From Stenotrophomonas sp. Iso1 (GTDB lineage Bacteria > Pseudomonadota > Gammaproteobacteria > Xanthomonadales > Xanthomonadaceae), in assembly GCF_027497995.1 (NCBI RefSeq), contig NZ_JAODBT010000001.1, positions 558,001-622,000 on the forward strand: DNA of 64,000 nt, in the 5' to 3' direction. Each line of letters starts with the position of its first letter. The first letter of the stretch is position 1. Made by a program: the position numbers and the translations under genes. The notes beneath the pieces were generated by a model, which was not told where the DNA came from, made no database searches, and saw only the letters and a program-made list of their open reading frames with translations. Shown piece after piece: positions 33,678 to 45,085 of this stretch.

Positions 33678-34943
33678 ATGCGAGTTCTCGTGCTCGGCGC
33701 CGGTGTGATCGGCACGACCAGTGCCTGGTATCTGCGGCAGGCCGGCTATGACGTCACCGTCGTGGACCGCCAGCCCGCCCCGGCGTTGGAGACCAGCTTC
33801 GCCAACGCGGGCCAGTTGTCGTTCGGCTACACCTCGCCCTGGGCCGCGCCGGGTGTGCCGTTCAAGGCGATCAAATGGCTGTTCGAGGAACACGCACCAC
33901 TGGCCATTCGCCCCACCCGTGACCTCAACCAGTACCGCTGGCTGTGGCAGATGTTGCGCAACTGCACCTCGGCCCGCTATGCGGTGAACAAGGCGCGCAT
34001 GGTGCGCGTGTCCGACTACAGCCGCGACTGCATCAACGAGCTGCGCGCCGCCACCGGCATCAATTACGAAGGCCGCCAGCTCGGCACCACACAGTTGTTC
34101 CGTACCCAGCAGCAGCTGGACGCCGCTGCACAGGACATCCAAGTGCTGCGCGAATACGGCGTGCCGTATGAAGTGCTGGACCGCCAGGGCATTGCCCGTA
34201 TCGAGCCGGCGCTGGCCGGCAAGACCGACATGCTGGTTGGCGCGTTGCGCCTGCCCGAGGACCAGACCGGCGATTGCCAGCTGTTCACCGACAAGTTGGC
34301 GGCGTTGGCGGCTGAAGCCGGCGTTGAGTTCCGCTTCGATCAGACCATTACATCGATCCAGCATGACGGTGACCGCATCACCGGTGTGCACATCAATGGC
34401 CAGTTGGAGACTGCCGACCATTACGTGCTGGCGCTGGGCAGCTATTCGCCGCAGTTGCTGGCGCCGTTGGGCATGCAGCTGCCGGTGTATCCGCTCAAGG
34501 GTTATTCGCTGACCCTGCCGATCATCGATGCGGCGATGGCGCCCAATTCGACCATCCTGGACGAGAGTTACAAGATCGCCATCACCCGTTTTGAAGACCG
34601 CATCCGCGTCGGCGGCATGGCTGAAGTGGCCGGCTTCGATCTGTCGCTGGAACCGCGCCGCCGCGCCACGCTGGAAAAGGTGGTCAACGACCTGTATCCC
34701 GATGGCGGTGATCTGTCCAAGGCCACGTTCTGGACCGGCCTGCGTCCGGCTACGCCGGACGGCACGCCAGTCATCGGCGCCACGCCGTTCCGCAACCTGT
34801 TCCTCAATACCGGCCATGGCACGCTGGGATGGACCATGGCCGCCGGCTCGGGCCGCTATCTGGCCGACCTGATGAGTGGCAAGTCGCCGCAGATCAGCAG
34901 CGAAGGCCTGGATATTTTCCGCTACGGCAAGGGGCAGCACTGA
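33678..34943 (+). CDS. dadA: D-amino-acid dehydrogenase, small subunit
   Basis: 421 residues. An N-terminal FAD-binding Rossmann motif ([20 protein letters not shown], about residues 5-24) is followed by [20 protein letters not shown], a DadA hallmark. The closing segment ([20 protein letters not shown]) is also typical. It oxidises D-alanine and other D-amino acids to 2-oxo acids and ammonia, passing electrons to the respiratory chain at the inner membrane. It overlaps alr by 3 nt, so the pair makes an L-Ala to D-Ala to pyruvate route. Upstream AGGAG is 6 nt from the ATG. Confidence 0.97.
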   Translation: MRVLVLGAGVIGTTSAWYLRQAGYDVTVVDRQPAPALETSFANAGQLSFGYTSPWAAPGVPFKAIKWLFEEHAPLAIRPTRDLNQYRWLWQMLRNCTSARYAVNKARMVRVSDYSRDCINELRAATGINYEGRQLGTTQLFRTQQQLDAAAQDIQVLREYGVPYEVLDRQGIARIEPALAGKTDMLVGALRLPEDQTGDCQLFTDKLAALAAEAGVEFRFDQTITSIQHDGDRITGVHINGQLETADHYVLALGSYSPQLLAPLGMQLPVYPLKGYSLTLPIIDAAMAPNSTILDESYKIAITRFEDRIRVGGMAEVAGFDLSLEPRRRATLEKVVNDLYPDGGDLSKATFWTGLRPATPDGTPVIGATPFRNLFLNTGHGTLGWTMAAGSGRYLADLMSGKSPQISSEGLDIFRYGKGQH

Positions 34944-36019
34944 TGCGCCCGGCACAGGCACTGATTGACCTGGAAGCGCTGCGTCACAACTACCGGCTGG
35001 CGCGCCAGTTGGGCGGTGGCAAGGCATTGGCGATCGTCAAGGCGGATGCCTACGGCCACGGCGCGGTGAGTTGCGCGCGCGCGTTGCAGGACGAGGCCGA
35101 TGGCTTTGGTGTGGCCTGCATCGAGGAAGCGTTGGAGTTGCGTCAGGCCGGCATTCGCGGGCCGATCCTGCTGATGGAAGGGTTCTTCGATGCTGCCGAA
35201 CTGCCGCTGATCGTCGAGCACGATTTGTGGACGGTGGTGTCTTCGCGGTGGCAACTGGAAGCGGTGGAAGCGTTCAAGACCGGCGCTACGCTGCGCATCT
35301 GGTTGAAGCTGGACAGCGGCATGCACCGCCTCGGTTTGTCGCCGGAAGAATTCCGCGATGCGCATGCGCGTTTGTCGGCGCTGCCGCAGGTCGCCCCGCT
35401 GGTGATGATGAGCCACCTGGCGCGTGCCGACGAACTGGACAGCAATCGCACGAAGGAGCAGCTGGACATCTTCAACCGCGCCATCGATGGCCTGGAAGGT
35501 GAAACCAGCCTGTGCAACTCGCCGGCACTGCTGGGTTGGCCGGAGGTGCGCAGCGACTGGGTGCGCCCAGGCCTGATGCTGTACGGCGCGGATCCTTTGT
35601 TCCCGCAACCCAGCCCGCACGCGGCGCAGTTGCGCCCGGTGATGACGCTGCAGTCGCGGGTGATCGCGGTACGCGAGTTGGCCGTGGGCGAACCGCTGGG
35701 CTATGGCGCGCGGTTTGTCGCCGAAAAGCCGACCCGCGTGGGGGTGGTGGCGATGGGCTATGCCGACGGCTACCCGCAGTTCGCACCGAACGGAACACCG
35801 GTGTTGATCGACGGCGTGCCGGGGCAACTGATCGGCCGTGTGTCGATGGATATGCTGACCGTCGATCTCACCGATCACCCGCAGGCCACACGCGGCAGCA
35901 TCGTGCAGCTGTGGGGCAACGCGCCGACGATTTCCGAGCTGGCGCCGCGCTGCAATACCAGTGCGTACCGGCTGCCGTGCAGTCTCAAGCGCACACCGCG
36001 CGTGTACCTCTCCGAGTAA
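34943..36019 (+). CDS. alr: Alanine racemase, catabolic (DadX-type)
   Basis: 358 residues. ATG 34943 overlaps the dadA stop (TGATG), so the longer frame from 34829 is not the start. The PLP lysine is Lys33 in [14 protein letters not shown]; the catalytic Tyr is near 272 in [28 protein letters not shown] and [14 protein letters not shown] are family blocks. It interconverts L- and D-alanine. The position directly after dadA points to the catabolic role (dadX), though it may also supply D-Ala for peptidoglycan. A strong terminator follows. Confidence 0.96.
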   Translation: MRPAQALIDLEALRHNYRLARQLGGGKALAIVKADAYGHGAVSCARALQDEADGFGVACIEEALELRQAGIRGPILLMEGFFDAAELPLIVEHDLWTVVSSRWQLEAVEAFKTGATLRIWLKLDSGMHRLGLSPEEFRDAHARLSALPQVAPLVMMSHLARADELDSNRTKEQLDIFNRAIDGLEGETSLCNSPALLGWPEVRSDWVRPGLMLYGADPLFPQPSPHAAQLRPVMTLQSRVIAVRELAVGEPLGYGARFVAEKPTRVGVVAMGYADGYPQFAPNGTPVLIDGVPGQLIGRVSMDMLTVDLTDHPQATRGSIVQLWGNAPTISELAPRCNTSAYRLPCSLKRTPRVYLSE

Positions 36020-36022
36020 AGG

Positions 36023-36045
36023 AAAGGGCCGCAATGCGGCCCTTT
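36023..36045 (+). terminator. Terminator of dadA-alr
   Basis: AAAGGGCCGC-AAT-GCGGCCCTTT, a perfect 10-bp stem starting 4 nt after the alr stop; the 3' arm ends in UUU and is followed by CUG, a short U tail. It can serve the convergent DUF3016 gene as well. Confidence 0.85.
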
Positions 36046-36134
36046 CTGTATTCACCTGCAGAGAGGCAGTAGAGCGGAGCCATGTTCCGCCGAAGCGTTA
36101 TCAATGGCGCGCTCGGCCCTATCGGTGCCTGCTG

Positions 36135-36704
36135 TTACAGCCCGGCGGTACTGCGCTCGGGCCGCAGCTCGCGGCGTACCCAATCGTCGAGCAGGCGCTT
36201 TTCGTAACGCAGCGGGTCGGTATTGTTCGGCAGCGCGCTGTTGAACAGATAGCCGGTGTCCGACAGCTTGCGCTCGCCCTGGTCGATCACCTGGCCAGTG
36301 GCATCGGTCAGGGTGAACTGCAGGCTGATACGCGGCGGGTAGATGTCGCGCATGAAACGCACGTCATTGAAGTTGGGGCCATGCCACGGCTCGTAGTCGC
36401 CAGCACGTTTGATGTCGGTGATGGTCACGTCAAGCTTCTGGCCGTCGGGCAATTGCTTGCTGGCTTGCTTGCGCAGATGTTCGGCCAAGGTTTCCACCCA
36501 GTCACCGCGCTGGGCTTCCCAGCGGTTGCGGCTCTGGCGCAGCTCGGTGAACTGGGCAGGGTCGTTCCACTGCACCTGCACCGGTCCCTCTGCTGCCAGT
36601 GCACGGGGGGCTTCGGGGTCGGCTACGTTTCGCGGCTTGGCGTCGGCGCTGCCCACGGCAAGCAGGCAGGCCAAGGCAAGTCCAGTCACGGTAAGGGTTT
36701 TCAT
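36135..36704 (-). CDS. DUF3016 family secreted protein
   Basis: 189 residues with signal peptide MKTLTVTGLALACLLAVGSA (cleavage about residue 22). The conserved DUF3016 segments are VQVQWNDPAQFTELRQSRNR, QLPDGQKLDVTITDIKRAGD and WHGPNFNDVRFMRDIYPPRI. Members are periplasmic proteins of unknown function, common in xanthomonads and Shewanella. RBS AGGAGTT lies just before the ATG. Confidence 0.88.
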   Translation of the reverse strand: MKTLTVTGLALACLLAVGSADAKPRNVADPEAPRALAAEGPVQVQWNDPAQFTELRQSRNRWEAQRGDWVETLAEHLRKQASKQLPDGQKLDVTITDIKRAGDYEPWHGPNFNDVRFMRDIYPPRISLQFTLTDATGQVIDQGERKLSDTGYLFNSALPNNTDPLRYEKRLLDDWVRRELRPERSTAGL

Positions 36705-36890
36705 GACGAACTCCTATGGCTTGAATGAGTACCCACAGTGTGGGCCTGCATGCCGAACGGGGCAATGAATGGTGGCGGTAGCGGCGGCGTGGAGTTGCGC
36801 GATGGTTCATCATCACACTCCGTAAATCGCCTGCTGCCCAGACTTTCGTGCGAACCAGAGAACTCCTGCCCCGTCGCTCATTCTTCCTAC

Positions 36891-38906
36891 ATGCTCCCCC
36901 TCAATAGCGAACCACCGCTGACCCTGACCGCCCTGGCAGAAGAAGATCTGGGCAACACCTCCCTCTATCGGGAAGTGTTCGACGCCGTGGGCTCGGGCTT
37001 CTGTGTGATCCAAATGGTGTTCGAGGAAGACCGTGCGGTGGATTTCATCTACCACAAGGTCAATGCGGCATTTGAACGGATCACCGGGCTGATGGGCGCC
37101 AAGGGGCGCAGTGCGCGTGAGGTGCTGCCCGGGCTGGAGGAATACTGGTTCCGCGTCTTGGGCCGGGTCGCCACGGAAGGTGTGATGGCCCAGTTCGAGC
37201 GTGAGGTAGCGCAGCTGGGGCGCTGGTACTCGGTGGAGGCGGTGCGCATTGGTGCGCCGGACAAGCTGCAGGTAGCGGTGTTGTTCTTCGATATCTCCGC
37301 ACGCAAGCGTATCGAGACTGACCTTGCCGAAAGCGAGGCGCGTTTCAGCGCATTGGCCGATGGCCTGCCGATGCCGGTGTGGGTGCTGGACGACCTGGGT
37401 CATGTGCGCTTTGCCAACACGGCGTTCACCACGTTCTTTGGCATCGTCCAGGACAGCGACCTTGGCCCGCGTTGGTGGCGGAAGCTGTTGCACCCCGACG
37501 AGCTTGCGCCGTTCGAGTACGAGCTGCAGGCCGCGCTGGTGGAACGCCGCGAGCTGCATATCAACGTGCGTGTGCGCCGCCACGATTGGCAATGGCGCTG
37601 GCTCGAAATGAACGCGGTGCCGCGCTTCTCGCACGATGGCCGCTTCATCGGCTTGGCTGGCAGCAGCCCGGACATCACCGAGCGCCGTGAAATTGAAATG
37701 GCCCGCGAAGAGTTGCTGGAAGCCGAGCGTGCTGCACGCAACACCGCCGAGGGCATGGCGCGGATGAAGGACGAGTTCCTTGCCACGCTGTCACATGAGT
37801 TGCGCACGCCGCTGACCACCATCCTGGGCTGGAGCGAACTGCTGCTGCAGCGCATGGAAGATGACCATCCGATGCGACGTGGCATGGAGGTGATCGCCAG
37901 CAGCGCCATCACCCAGAAGAATCTGATGTCGGACATGCTCGACCTGAGCAGCATGTTGTTGGGCAAGGTGCAGCTGGAAGTGGAAGTGCTGAATCTGGCC
38001 GAGCAGGTGCGCGAAGCGGTGCGTGCGCAGGAACTGGTGGCCGAAGGCAAGGCGCAGACCTTGCGTGTGGTCACGCCTGACCGGCCCTGCCCGGTATTGG
38101 GCGACGCCACGCGCCTGCGCCAAGTGCTGTCGAACCTGCTGTCCAACGCCATCAAGTTCACACCGGTCGATGGCCACATCGAGGTTGAGTTGTGGAAGGA
38201 CGACGGCTATTACGTCGTGCAGGTGCACGACAACGGTGACGGCATCGCGCCGGAGTTTCTGGAGCATCTGTTCAGCCGTTTCAGCCAGGCCGATGGCACC
38301 ACCACACGCCGTTACGGTGGGTTGGGGCTGGGCTTGGCGATCGTGCAGCAGTTGACCGAACTGCACGGCGGTACGGTTTCGGCCGACAGCGCTGGCGCCG
38401 GGCGCGGGGCGACGTTCCGTGTGCGTCTGCCCGAGTTCCAGGTACAGAAAGCCGTGGGCCGTCCTCGACGCCGGGTACAGCGCGGCCGCATCAGTGATCA
38501 GGTGGTGGCGGCCAACGCATTGCAGGGCGTGCGGATTCTGGCGGTGGAAGATCAACCGGACATGCTCGGCTACATCCGCCGTGTGCTGGAAGAGCAGGGC
38601 GCGTCGGTGGTCATTTCGGCCTCGGCGGCCGAGGCGCTTGAGCTGCTCGACCTGCGCGGGCACACCGCTTTCGACGTGCTGATCAGCGATATCGGCATGC
38701 CAGGCATGGACGGCTACGGCTTGGTGCATACCCTGCGCGAGACCATGGGCGTGCCCGGTGACGAACTGCCGGCGGTGGCGGTGACCGCGCTGGCGCGGGC
38801 TGACGACCGCAAACGCGCGTTTTCGGCGGGCTTCCAGGGCCACATCGCCAAACCCTATAGCGTGGCCCAGTTGGTGGGCGCCATCCGCGACGCCCGCCTG
38901 CCCTGA
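36891..38906 (+). CDS. Hybrid PAS histidine kinase / response regulator
   Basis: 671 residues from ATG 36891 (MLPLNSEPPLTLTALAEEDL); 51 residues readable upstream look non-coding. No membrane helix, so a cytoplasmic sensor. Two PAS domains (about 20-140 and 150-265; SALADGLPMPVWVLDDLGHV), HisKA with phospho-His near 301 (TLSHELRTPLTTILGW), HATPase (about 400-510: NLLSNAIKF, DNGDGIAP, GGLGLGLAIV) and a C-terminal receiver with Asp near 600 (VLISDIGMPGMDGYGL) and IAKPYS. Stimulus and partner are unknown; no separate output regulator lies alongside. Confidence 0.94.
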   Translation: MLPLNSEPPLTLTALAEEDLGNTSLYREVFDAVGSGFCVIQMVFEEDRAVDFIYHKVNAAFERITGLMGAKGRSAREVLPGLEEYWFRVLGRVATEGVMAQFEREVAQLGRWYSVEAVRIGAPDKLQVAVLFFDISARKRIETDLAESEARFSALADGLPMPVWVLDDLGHVRFANTAFTTFFGIVQDSDLGPRWWRKLLHPDELAPFEYELQAALVERRELHINVRVRRHDWQWRWLEMNAVPRFSHDGRFIGLAGSSPDITERREIEMAREELLEAERAARNTAEGMARMKDEFLATLSHELRTPLTTILGWSELLLQRMEDDHPMRRGMEVIASSAITQKNLMSDMLDLSSMLLGKVQLEVEVLNLAEQVREAVRAQELVAEGKAQTLRVVTPDRPCPVLGDATRLRQVLSNLLSNAIKFTPVDGHIEVELWKDDGYYVVQVHDNGDGIAPEFLEHLFSRFSQADGTTTRRYGGLGLGLAIVQQLTELHGGTVSADSAGAGRGATFRVRLPEFQVQKAVGRPRRRVQRGRISDQVVAANALQGVRILAVEDQPDMLGYIRRVLEEQGASVVISASAAEALELLDLRGHTAFDVLISDIGMPGMDGYGLVHTLRETMGVPGDELPAVAVTALARADDRKRAFSAGFQGHIAKPYSVAQLVGAIRDARLP

Positions 38907-38971
38907 TTTTCTTTGCATGAAGTTCACGCGCGACGGGGGTAGTGTGACCACGGTCACCCGCGAAACCTGTC

Positions 38972-39268
38972 ATGGCCCAGTACGCGCCCCACGTCTACAG
39001 CGATCCGATGACGATCGCGCTGCTTGAAACCCTGGCGGGTGAACTGCCGGTACAAGCGCGGGTGATGTTGGTGCTGGATGACGGCGCCCGCGTTGCCGGC
39101 ACCGTGACAATGCGGCCGGTCTTGCAGCATTTTGCCGACTGCGACGAGTGCCCCGGGGTGAATGCCACGGTGCGTCTGGACGATCTGGTCCGCATCTCCC
39201 AGCAACACATGCTGTGGCTGGACAGCGTGCGGCAGGTGCTGCGGCTGCCGGTGGCTGAGGCGCCGTAA
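38972..39268 (+). CDS. DUF3247 family protein
   Basis: 98 residues, ATG 38972 (MAQYAPHVYSDPMTIALLET). The middle segment ARVMLVLDDGARVAGTVTMR and the closing DDLVRISQQHMLWLDSVRQV fit DUF3247. From memory, a Xanthomonas member was solved as a variant Sm-like fold, which would make RNA binding possible. Restricted mainly to Xanthomonadaceae. It lies 65 nt after the hybrid kinase. Confidence 0.82.
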   Translation: MAQYAPHVYSDPMTIALLETLAGELPVQARVMLVLDDGARVAGTVTMRPVLQHFADCDECPGVNATVRLDDLVRISQQHMLWLDSVRQVLRLPVAEAP

Positions 39269-39431
39269 GGGCGCTGGTAGTGGCGGGCCAGGGGCGTTTT
39301 TCGTTGCGGCAGGCCGATAAAGCCCCTTCGGGCATGGCTCGGCACGGCGCAGGTCTGCCCATTTCGGCCCCGTACGGGCCCGGTTGGGGCCACGCCGGTA
39401 GAATGGACGCCCCGTTTGACCAAGTATCGGC

Positions 39432-40487
39432 ATGCCCGCTCCATACGACGCCCCGCTGGAAACCCTGTTCCTTCCCTTCTCCGCCTCCAACCTGCGCTGG
39501 CCGCAGGGGCCGGTGTTGTTCCTGCGCGCCCGCGATGGTTGGCCGCTGGGCGAGCACGCCAGCGCCTCGCAGCTGGTCTGCGCGCAAAGCTTCCGCCCCT
39601 TTGCCGAGGCGCTGGAGCGCAGCGGCTGGGAGGTGCGCAGCGAACAGGTGCTGGAGGAATCCAGCGAGCGCTATCCGCTGGTGCTGGTGCTGCCACCCCG
39701 GCAGCGCGACGAAGCCCGCGCCCTGTTTGCCCGCGCGCTGGAAATGGTGGCGCCCGGTGGCCAGATCGTGGCCTGTCAGTCCAACAACGAAGGCGCGCGC
39801 TCCGGCGAAAGCGATCTGCAGCAGTTGGCTGGGCTGGGCGGCAAGCTGACCAAGAACCACTGCCGCACCTATTGGACTGCGCCGCAGGACGGCAGCCATG
39901 ACGAAGCCCTGCGCAAGCGCTGGGCGGCGCTGGATGCCGAGCGCCCGATCCTGGACGGGCGTTTCCACAGCCGTCCGGGCGTGTTTGCCTGGGACCGCAT
40001 CGATCCGGCCTCGGCGCTGCTGGTCGAACAGTTGCCGGACACACTGGCTGGCCGCGGTGCCGATCTTGGCGCTGGCTGGGGCTACCTGTCGGCGGAAGTG
40101 CTGGCACGTTGCCCGAAGGTCACCGCGTTGGACCTGTACGAAGCCGAGGCACGCGCGCTGGCGCTGGCCCGCCGCAACCTGGCGGGCAGCACCGCGCAGC
40201 TCGGCTTCCGTTGGCAGGATGTCACCGCCGGCATCGACGGCCGCTACGACTTCATTGTTTCCAACCCGCCGTTCCACACGCCGGCGCGCGAAGACCGGCC
40301 AGATATCGGCCGGCGTTTCATCGCCGTGGCCGCAGAAGCACTGCGCCCGGGTGGGCAGTTGTTCATGGTGGCCAACCGCCACCTGCCGTACGAGCAGATC
40401 CTCAACGAGAGCTTCGGCAAGGTGCACGTGGCCGCCGAGCGTGATGGCTTCAAGGTCATCGTCGGTACTCGCGGGGGGCGTGCGTGA
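39432..40487 (+). CDS. rsmC: 16S rRNA (guanine1207-N2)-methyltransferase RsmC
   Basis: 351 residues, with the two tandem Rossmann domains of RsmC. The N-terminal half (about 1-170) lacks a catalytic motif. The C-terminal half has the SAM motif GRGADLGAGWGYLSAEVLAR (about 210-230) and the catalytic SNPPFH (about 276-281). FHSRPGVFAWDRIDPASALL is also diagnostic. It methylates G1207 of 16S rRNA in the 30S subunit. It overlaps the next gene by 4 nt in a three-gene operon of RNA-modification and phosphatase genes. Upstream 39269-39431 holds only a non-coding gap. Confidence 0.94.
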   Translation: MPAPYDAPLETLFLPFSASNLRWPQGPVLFLRARDGWPLGEHASASQLVCAQSFRPFAEALERSGWEVRSEQVLEESSERYPLVLVLPPRQRDEARALFARALEMVAPGGQIVACQSNNEGARSGESDLQQLAGLGGKLTKNHCRTYWTAPQDGSHDEALRKRWAALDAERPILDGRFHSRPGVFAWDRIDPASALLVEQLPDTLAGRGADLGAGWGYLSAEVLARCPKVTALDLYEAEARALALARRNLAGSTAQLGFRWQDVTAGIDGRYDFIVSNPPFHTPAREDRPDIGRRFIAVAAEALRPGGQLFMVANRHLPYEQILNESFGKVHVAAERDGFKVIVGTRGGRA

Positions 40488-41185
40488 GGCTGGTCAAGCT
40501 GATTGCCAACCTGGGTTATGGCAGCCGCAAGCAGGTGCAACAGATGTTCCGCGAAGGCCGCATCACCGACGCCGACGGCGAAGTGCTGTATGCCGACGAC
40601 AAGGTGGAGCATGAGGCGATACGCGTTGACGGCGAGCCGCTGGATCCGCCGGTGGGCATGATCCTGATGCTGCACAAGCCAGCCGGTTACACCTGTTCGA
40701 CCAAGGACCAGGGCCGGCTGATTTACGACCTGCTGCCGTCACGTTTCCGCGATCGCGCGCCGGTGTTGTCCACCGTGGGCCGGCTGGACCGCGACACCAG
40801 CGGCATGCTGCTGCTCACCGATGATGGCGCGTTGTTGCACCGGATCATCTCGCCCAAGTCCAAACTGTCCAAGGTCTATGAGGCCGAGTTGGCACAGGAC
40901 CTGAGCGGCAACGAAGTGGCGTTGTTCGCCAGTGGCACCTTGCTGCTGGAATCGGAAAAAACCCCACTGTTGCCGGCCGATCTGACCATCCACGATCCGC
41001 GCCACGCGCAGCTGGTGCTGCATGAAGGGCGCTATCACCAGGTGCGCCGCATGTTTGCTGCCACCGGCAATCACGTGGCCACACTGCATCGCAGCCGCAT
41101 CGGCGGGCTCAGCCTGGATGGGCTGGAAGAAGGCCACTGGCGGATGCTGACCGCCACCGATCTGGACACCTTGTTCGCTGCATGA
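40484..41185 (+). CDS. rsuA: RsuA-family 16S rRNA pseudouridine synthase
   Basis: 233 residues from GTG 40484, overlapping the rsmC stop (GTGA). An N-terminal S4 domain (LVKLIANLGYGSRKQVQQMF) is followed by the catalytic domain with Asp near 102 in VGRLDRDTSGMLLLTDDG, and the family's YHQVRRMFAATGNHV. The RsuA group isomerises U516 of 16S rRNA; RluB/E/F relatives act on 23S, so the exact target is inferred from length and similarity. Co-expressed with rsmC, so both probably modify the small subunit. Confidence 0.9.
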   Translation: MRLVKLIANLGYGSRKQVQQMFREGRITDADGEVLYADDKVEHEAIRVDGEPLDPPVGMILMLHKPAGYTCSTKDQGRLIYDLLPSRFRDRAPVLSTVGRLDRDTSGMLLLTDDGALLHRIISPKSKLSKVYEAELAQDLSGNEVALFASGTLLLESEKTPLLPADLTIHDPRHAQLVLHEGRYHQVRRMFAATGNHVATLHRSRIGGLSLDGLEEGHWRMLTATDLDTLFAA

Positions 41186-41883
41186 ACACCCTCACTGCGC
41201 TGCCGTTCTTTCCTGATGCCGTCATCTTCGACATGGACGGTTTGATGATCGACAGCGAGCGGGTGTCGGTCGCCTGCTGGAGCCAGGCCGCCGAAGAATT
41301 CGGCCTGGTGCTGGAGCGTTCGTTCTTCCTGGGCATGGTCGGTTTTGGCGACCGCGATTGCCGCGCCATGCTGCGGCAGCATCTGGCCGATGACGCACAG
41401 GTCGATGCGATGACCGAGCGTTGCCACCTGTTGTACGACGAACGCACGCACGCCGGCCTACCGTTGCGCCCGGGCATCGTCGAACTGCTGGAACTGCTCA
41501 AGGCGCACGACATTCCACGCGCGGTAGCTACATCCACGCGGCAGCCGCGTGCGGATCGCAAACTGGATGCAGCGGGTTTGTTGCCGTATTTCCATGCGGT
41601 GGTGACCAGCAGCGATGTATCGCGACCGAAGCCCGCGCCGGACATCTACCTGCTCGCCGCACAGCGGTTGGGGCATGCGCCGGCACGTTGCCTGGCGTTG
41701 GAAGATTCACCGGCCGGCATCCGTGCGGCACTGGGCGCGGGTATGACGGCCATCCAGGTGCCGGATCTGGTGCATCCGGATGATGCCTTGCGTGCACTGG
41801 GCCATCGCATTGCCGGCTCGCTGCATGACGTGCGTCAGTTGTTGCAGCCATGGTTGAGCAAAGCTCCGCTCGCAGCGCTGTAG
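41182..41883 (+). CDS. HAD-superfamily hydrolase, beta-phosphoglucomutase-like
   Basis: 233 residues, ATG 41182 overlapping the rsuA stop by 4 nt. HAD motif I is DMDGLMIDSE (nucleophile Asp17, acid Asp19), motif II Thr/Ser in AVATSTRQPR, motif III Lys in SRPKPAPDIY and motif IV in LALEDSPAGIRAAL. The four-helix cap is of subclass I, like YcjU/GPH/YniC. Probable sugar-phosphate or other small phosphoester phosphatase; substrate not assigned. Last gene of the rsmC operon; no terminator hairpin is obvious. Confidence 0.9.
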   Translation: MNTLTALPFFPDAVIFDMDGLMIDSERVSVACWSQAAEEFGLVLERSFFLGMVGFGDRDCRAMLRQHLADDAQVDAMTERCHLLYDERTHAGLPLRPGIVELLELLKAHDIPRAVATSTRQPRADRKLDAAGLLPYFHAVVTSSDVSRPKPAPDIYLLAAQRLGHAPARCLALEDSPAGIRAALGAGMTAIQVPDLVHPDDALRALGHRIAGSLHDVRQLLQPWLSKAPLAAL

Positions 41884-41976
41884 TCGGCGTCCGCAATGCC
41901 ATCATTGCAGGCGCAGCGTCAGTGATTTTTTTTACTTTGTAGAAGCGGCATGACGCTTGGCGATCACTTGCCGCGC

Positions 41977-42135
41977 TCACGCGTGCAGAGAGTGCGCATA
42001 CGGGCCGCGTAGAAGAACATCGGCGGCGTCCGTTGCGAAGCGGGCGATAGCGCCGGTCAAAGGCTCACCTGCAATTTCATTGTGTGTGGCAACAGCGGCA
42101 TTGACCGCGCTGCGCGATTCACGCCGCTCCTGCAA
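41977..42135 (-). CDS. Possible small ORF without ATG (TTG start)
   Basis: On the minus strand, downstream of the chaperone gene, a frame from TTG 42133-42135 to TGA 41977-41979 encodes about 52 residues: QERRESRSAVNAAVATHNEI, AGEPLTGAIARFATDAADVL and a short end LRGPYAHSLHA. The composition is protein-like but there is no ATG, no RBS and no family recognised. It could be a decayed gene end. The remaining part of 41884-42158 holds only a 10-bp inverted repeat (42121-42130/42137-42146). Confidence 0.25.
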   Translation of the reverse strand: MQERRESRSAVNAAVATHNEIAGEPLTGAIARFATDAADVLLRGPYAHSLHA

Positions 42136-42158
42136 TGGAGCGGCGTAACCGATGCGCT

Positions 42159-42356
42159 TCAGCCTTGCAGCTGCGGCGGGAAGCCAGCGGCGTCCAATAC
42201 CTGAGTGATGCGTTCGGCCGACTCGGTCGTCTGGATCTGCACGATCCGGTTTGGCACATCGATTTCCACTGTGGCTGCCGGATCTATTTCCTTCACCGCC
42301 GCCGTCACGCTGCGTGCGCAGCCGCCGCAGGTCATGCTTTCAATATGCAATTTCAT
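42159..42356 (-). CDS. copZ: Copper chaperone, CopZ-like HMA protein
   Basis: 65-residue heavy-metal-associated domain protein with the Cu(I)-binding MTCGGC motif (Cys10, Cys13) in MKLHIESMTCGGCARSVTAA. The ferredoxin-like fold delivers copper to the N-terminal domains of CopA, encoded divergently at 42582. It has its own MerR-type promoter with a 19-bp spacer (42383-42413), so it should be induced together with copA. The gene could also be called a generic cation chaperone. Confidence 0.92.
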   Translation of the reverse strand: MKLHIESMTCGGCARSVTAAVKEIDPAATVEIDVPNRIVQIQTTESAERITQVLDAAGFPPQLQG

Positions 42357-42382
42357 GGGGTGTCTCCGTTGGGTATGAGCGC

Positions 42383-42413
42383 AGGATGCGGGTTGCCATC
42401 ATGGCAAGGTCAA
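42383..42413 (-). promoter_or_regulatory. CueR-type operator/promoter of copZ
   Basis: The minus strand reads TTGACC (-35, plus 42408-42413), a 19-bp spacer containing the dyad TTGCCAT-G-ATGGCAA, then CATCCT (-10, plus 42383-42388). The 19-bp spacer and the centred dyad are the hallmark of MerR-family activated promoters. Confidence 0.8.
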
Positions 42414-42518
42414 TAGGGCGGGCGCGAAAGAGAAGGAGTGAGCAGAGGCAATGACAACAGGAAAGCCTGGCTTGGGCCGCCTCACGCGACTGCTTACTGT
42501 TCACCCACTTCGTGCCCC

Positions 42519-42549
42519 TTGACCTTCCCTTCATGGGAAGCTTTACCGT
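42519..42549 (+). promoter_or_regulatory. CueR-type operator/promoter of copA-cueR
   Basis: TTGACC (42519-42524), a 19-bp spacer with the dyad CTTCCC-TTCAT-GGGAAG, then TACCGT (42544-42549), 32 nt before the copA ATG. The arrangement closely follows the E. coli copA promoter (TTGACCTTCCCC..., 19-bp spacer), which CueR untwists when it binds Cu(I). Confidence 0.88.
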
Positions 42550-42581
42550 GGCTGCAACGGTAAACAGGCGGAGACAATCCG

Positions 42582-45074
<2,493 letters not shown>

Positions 45075-45085
45075 AGGAGATGACG

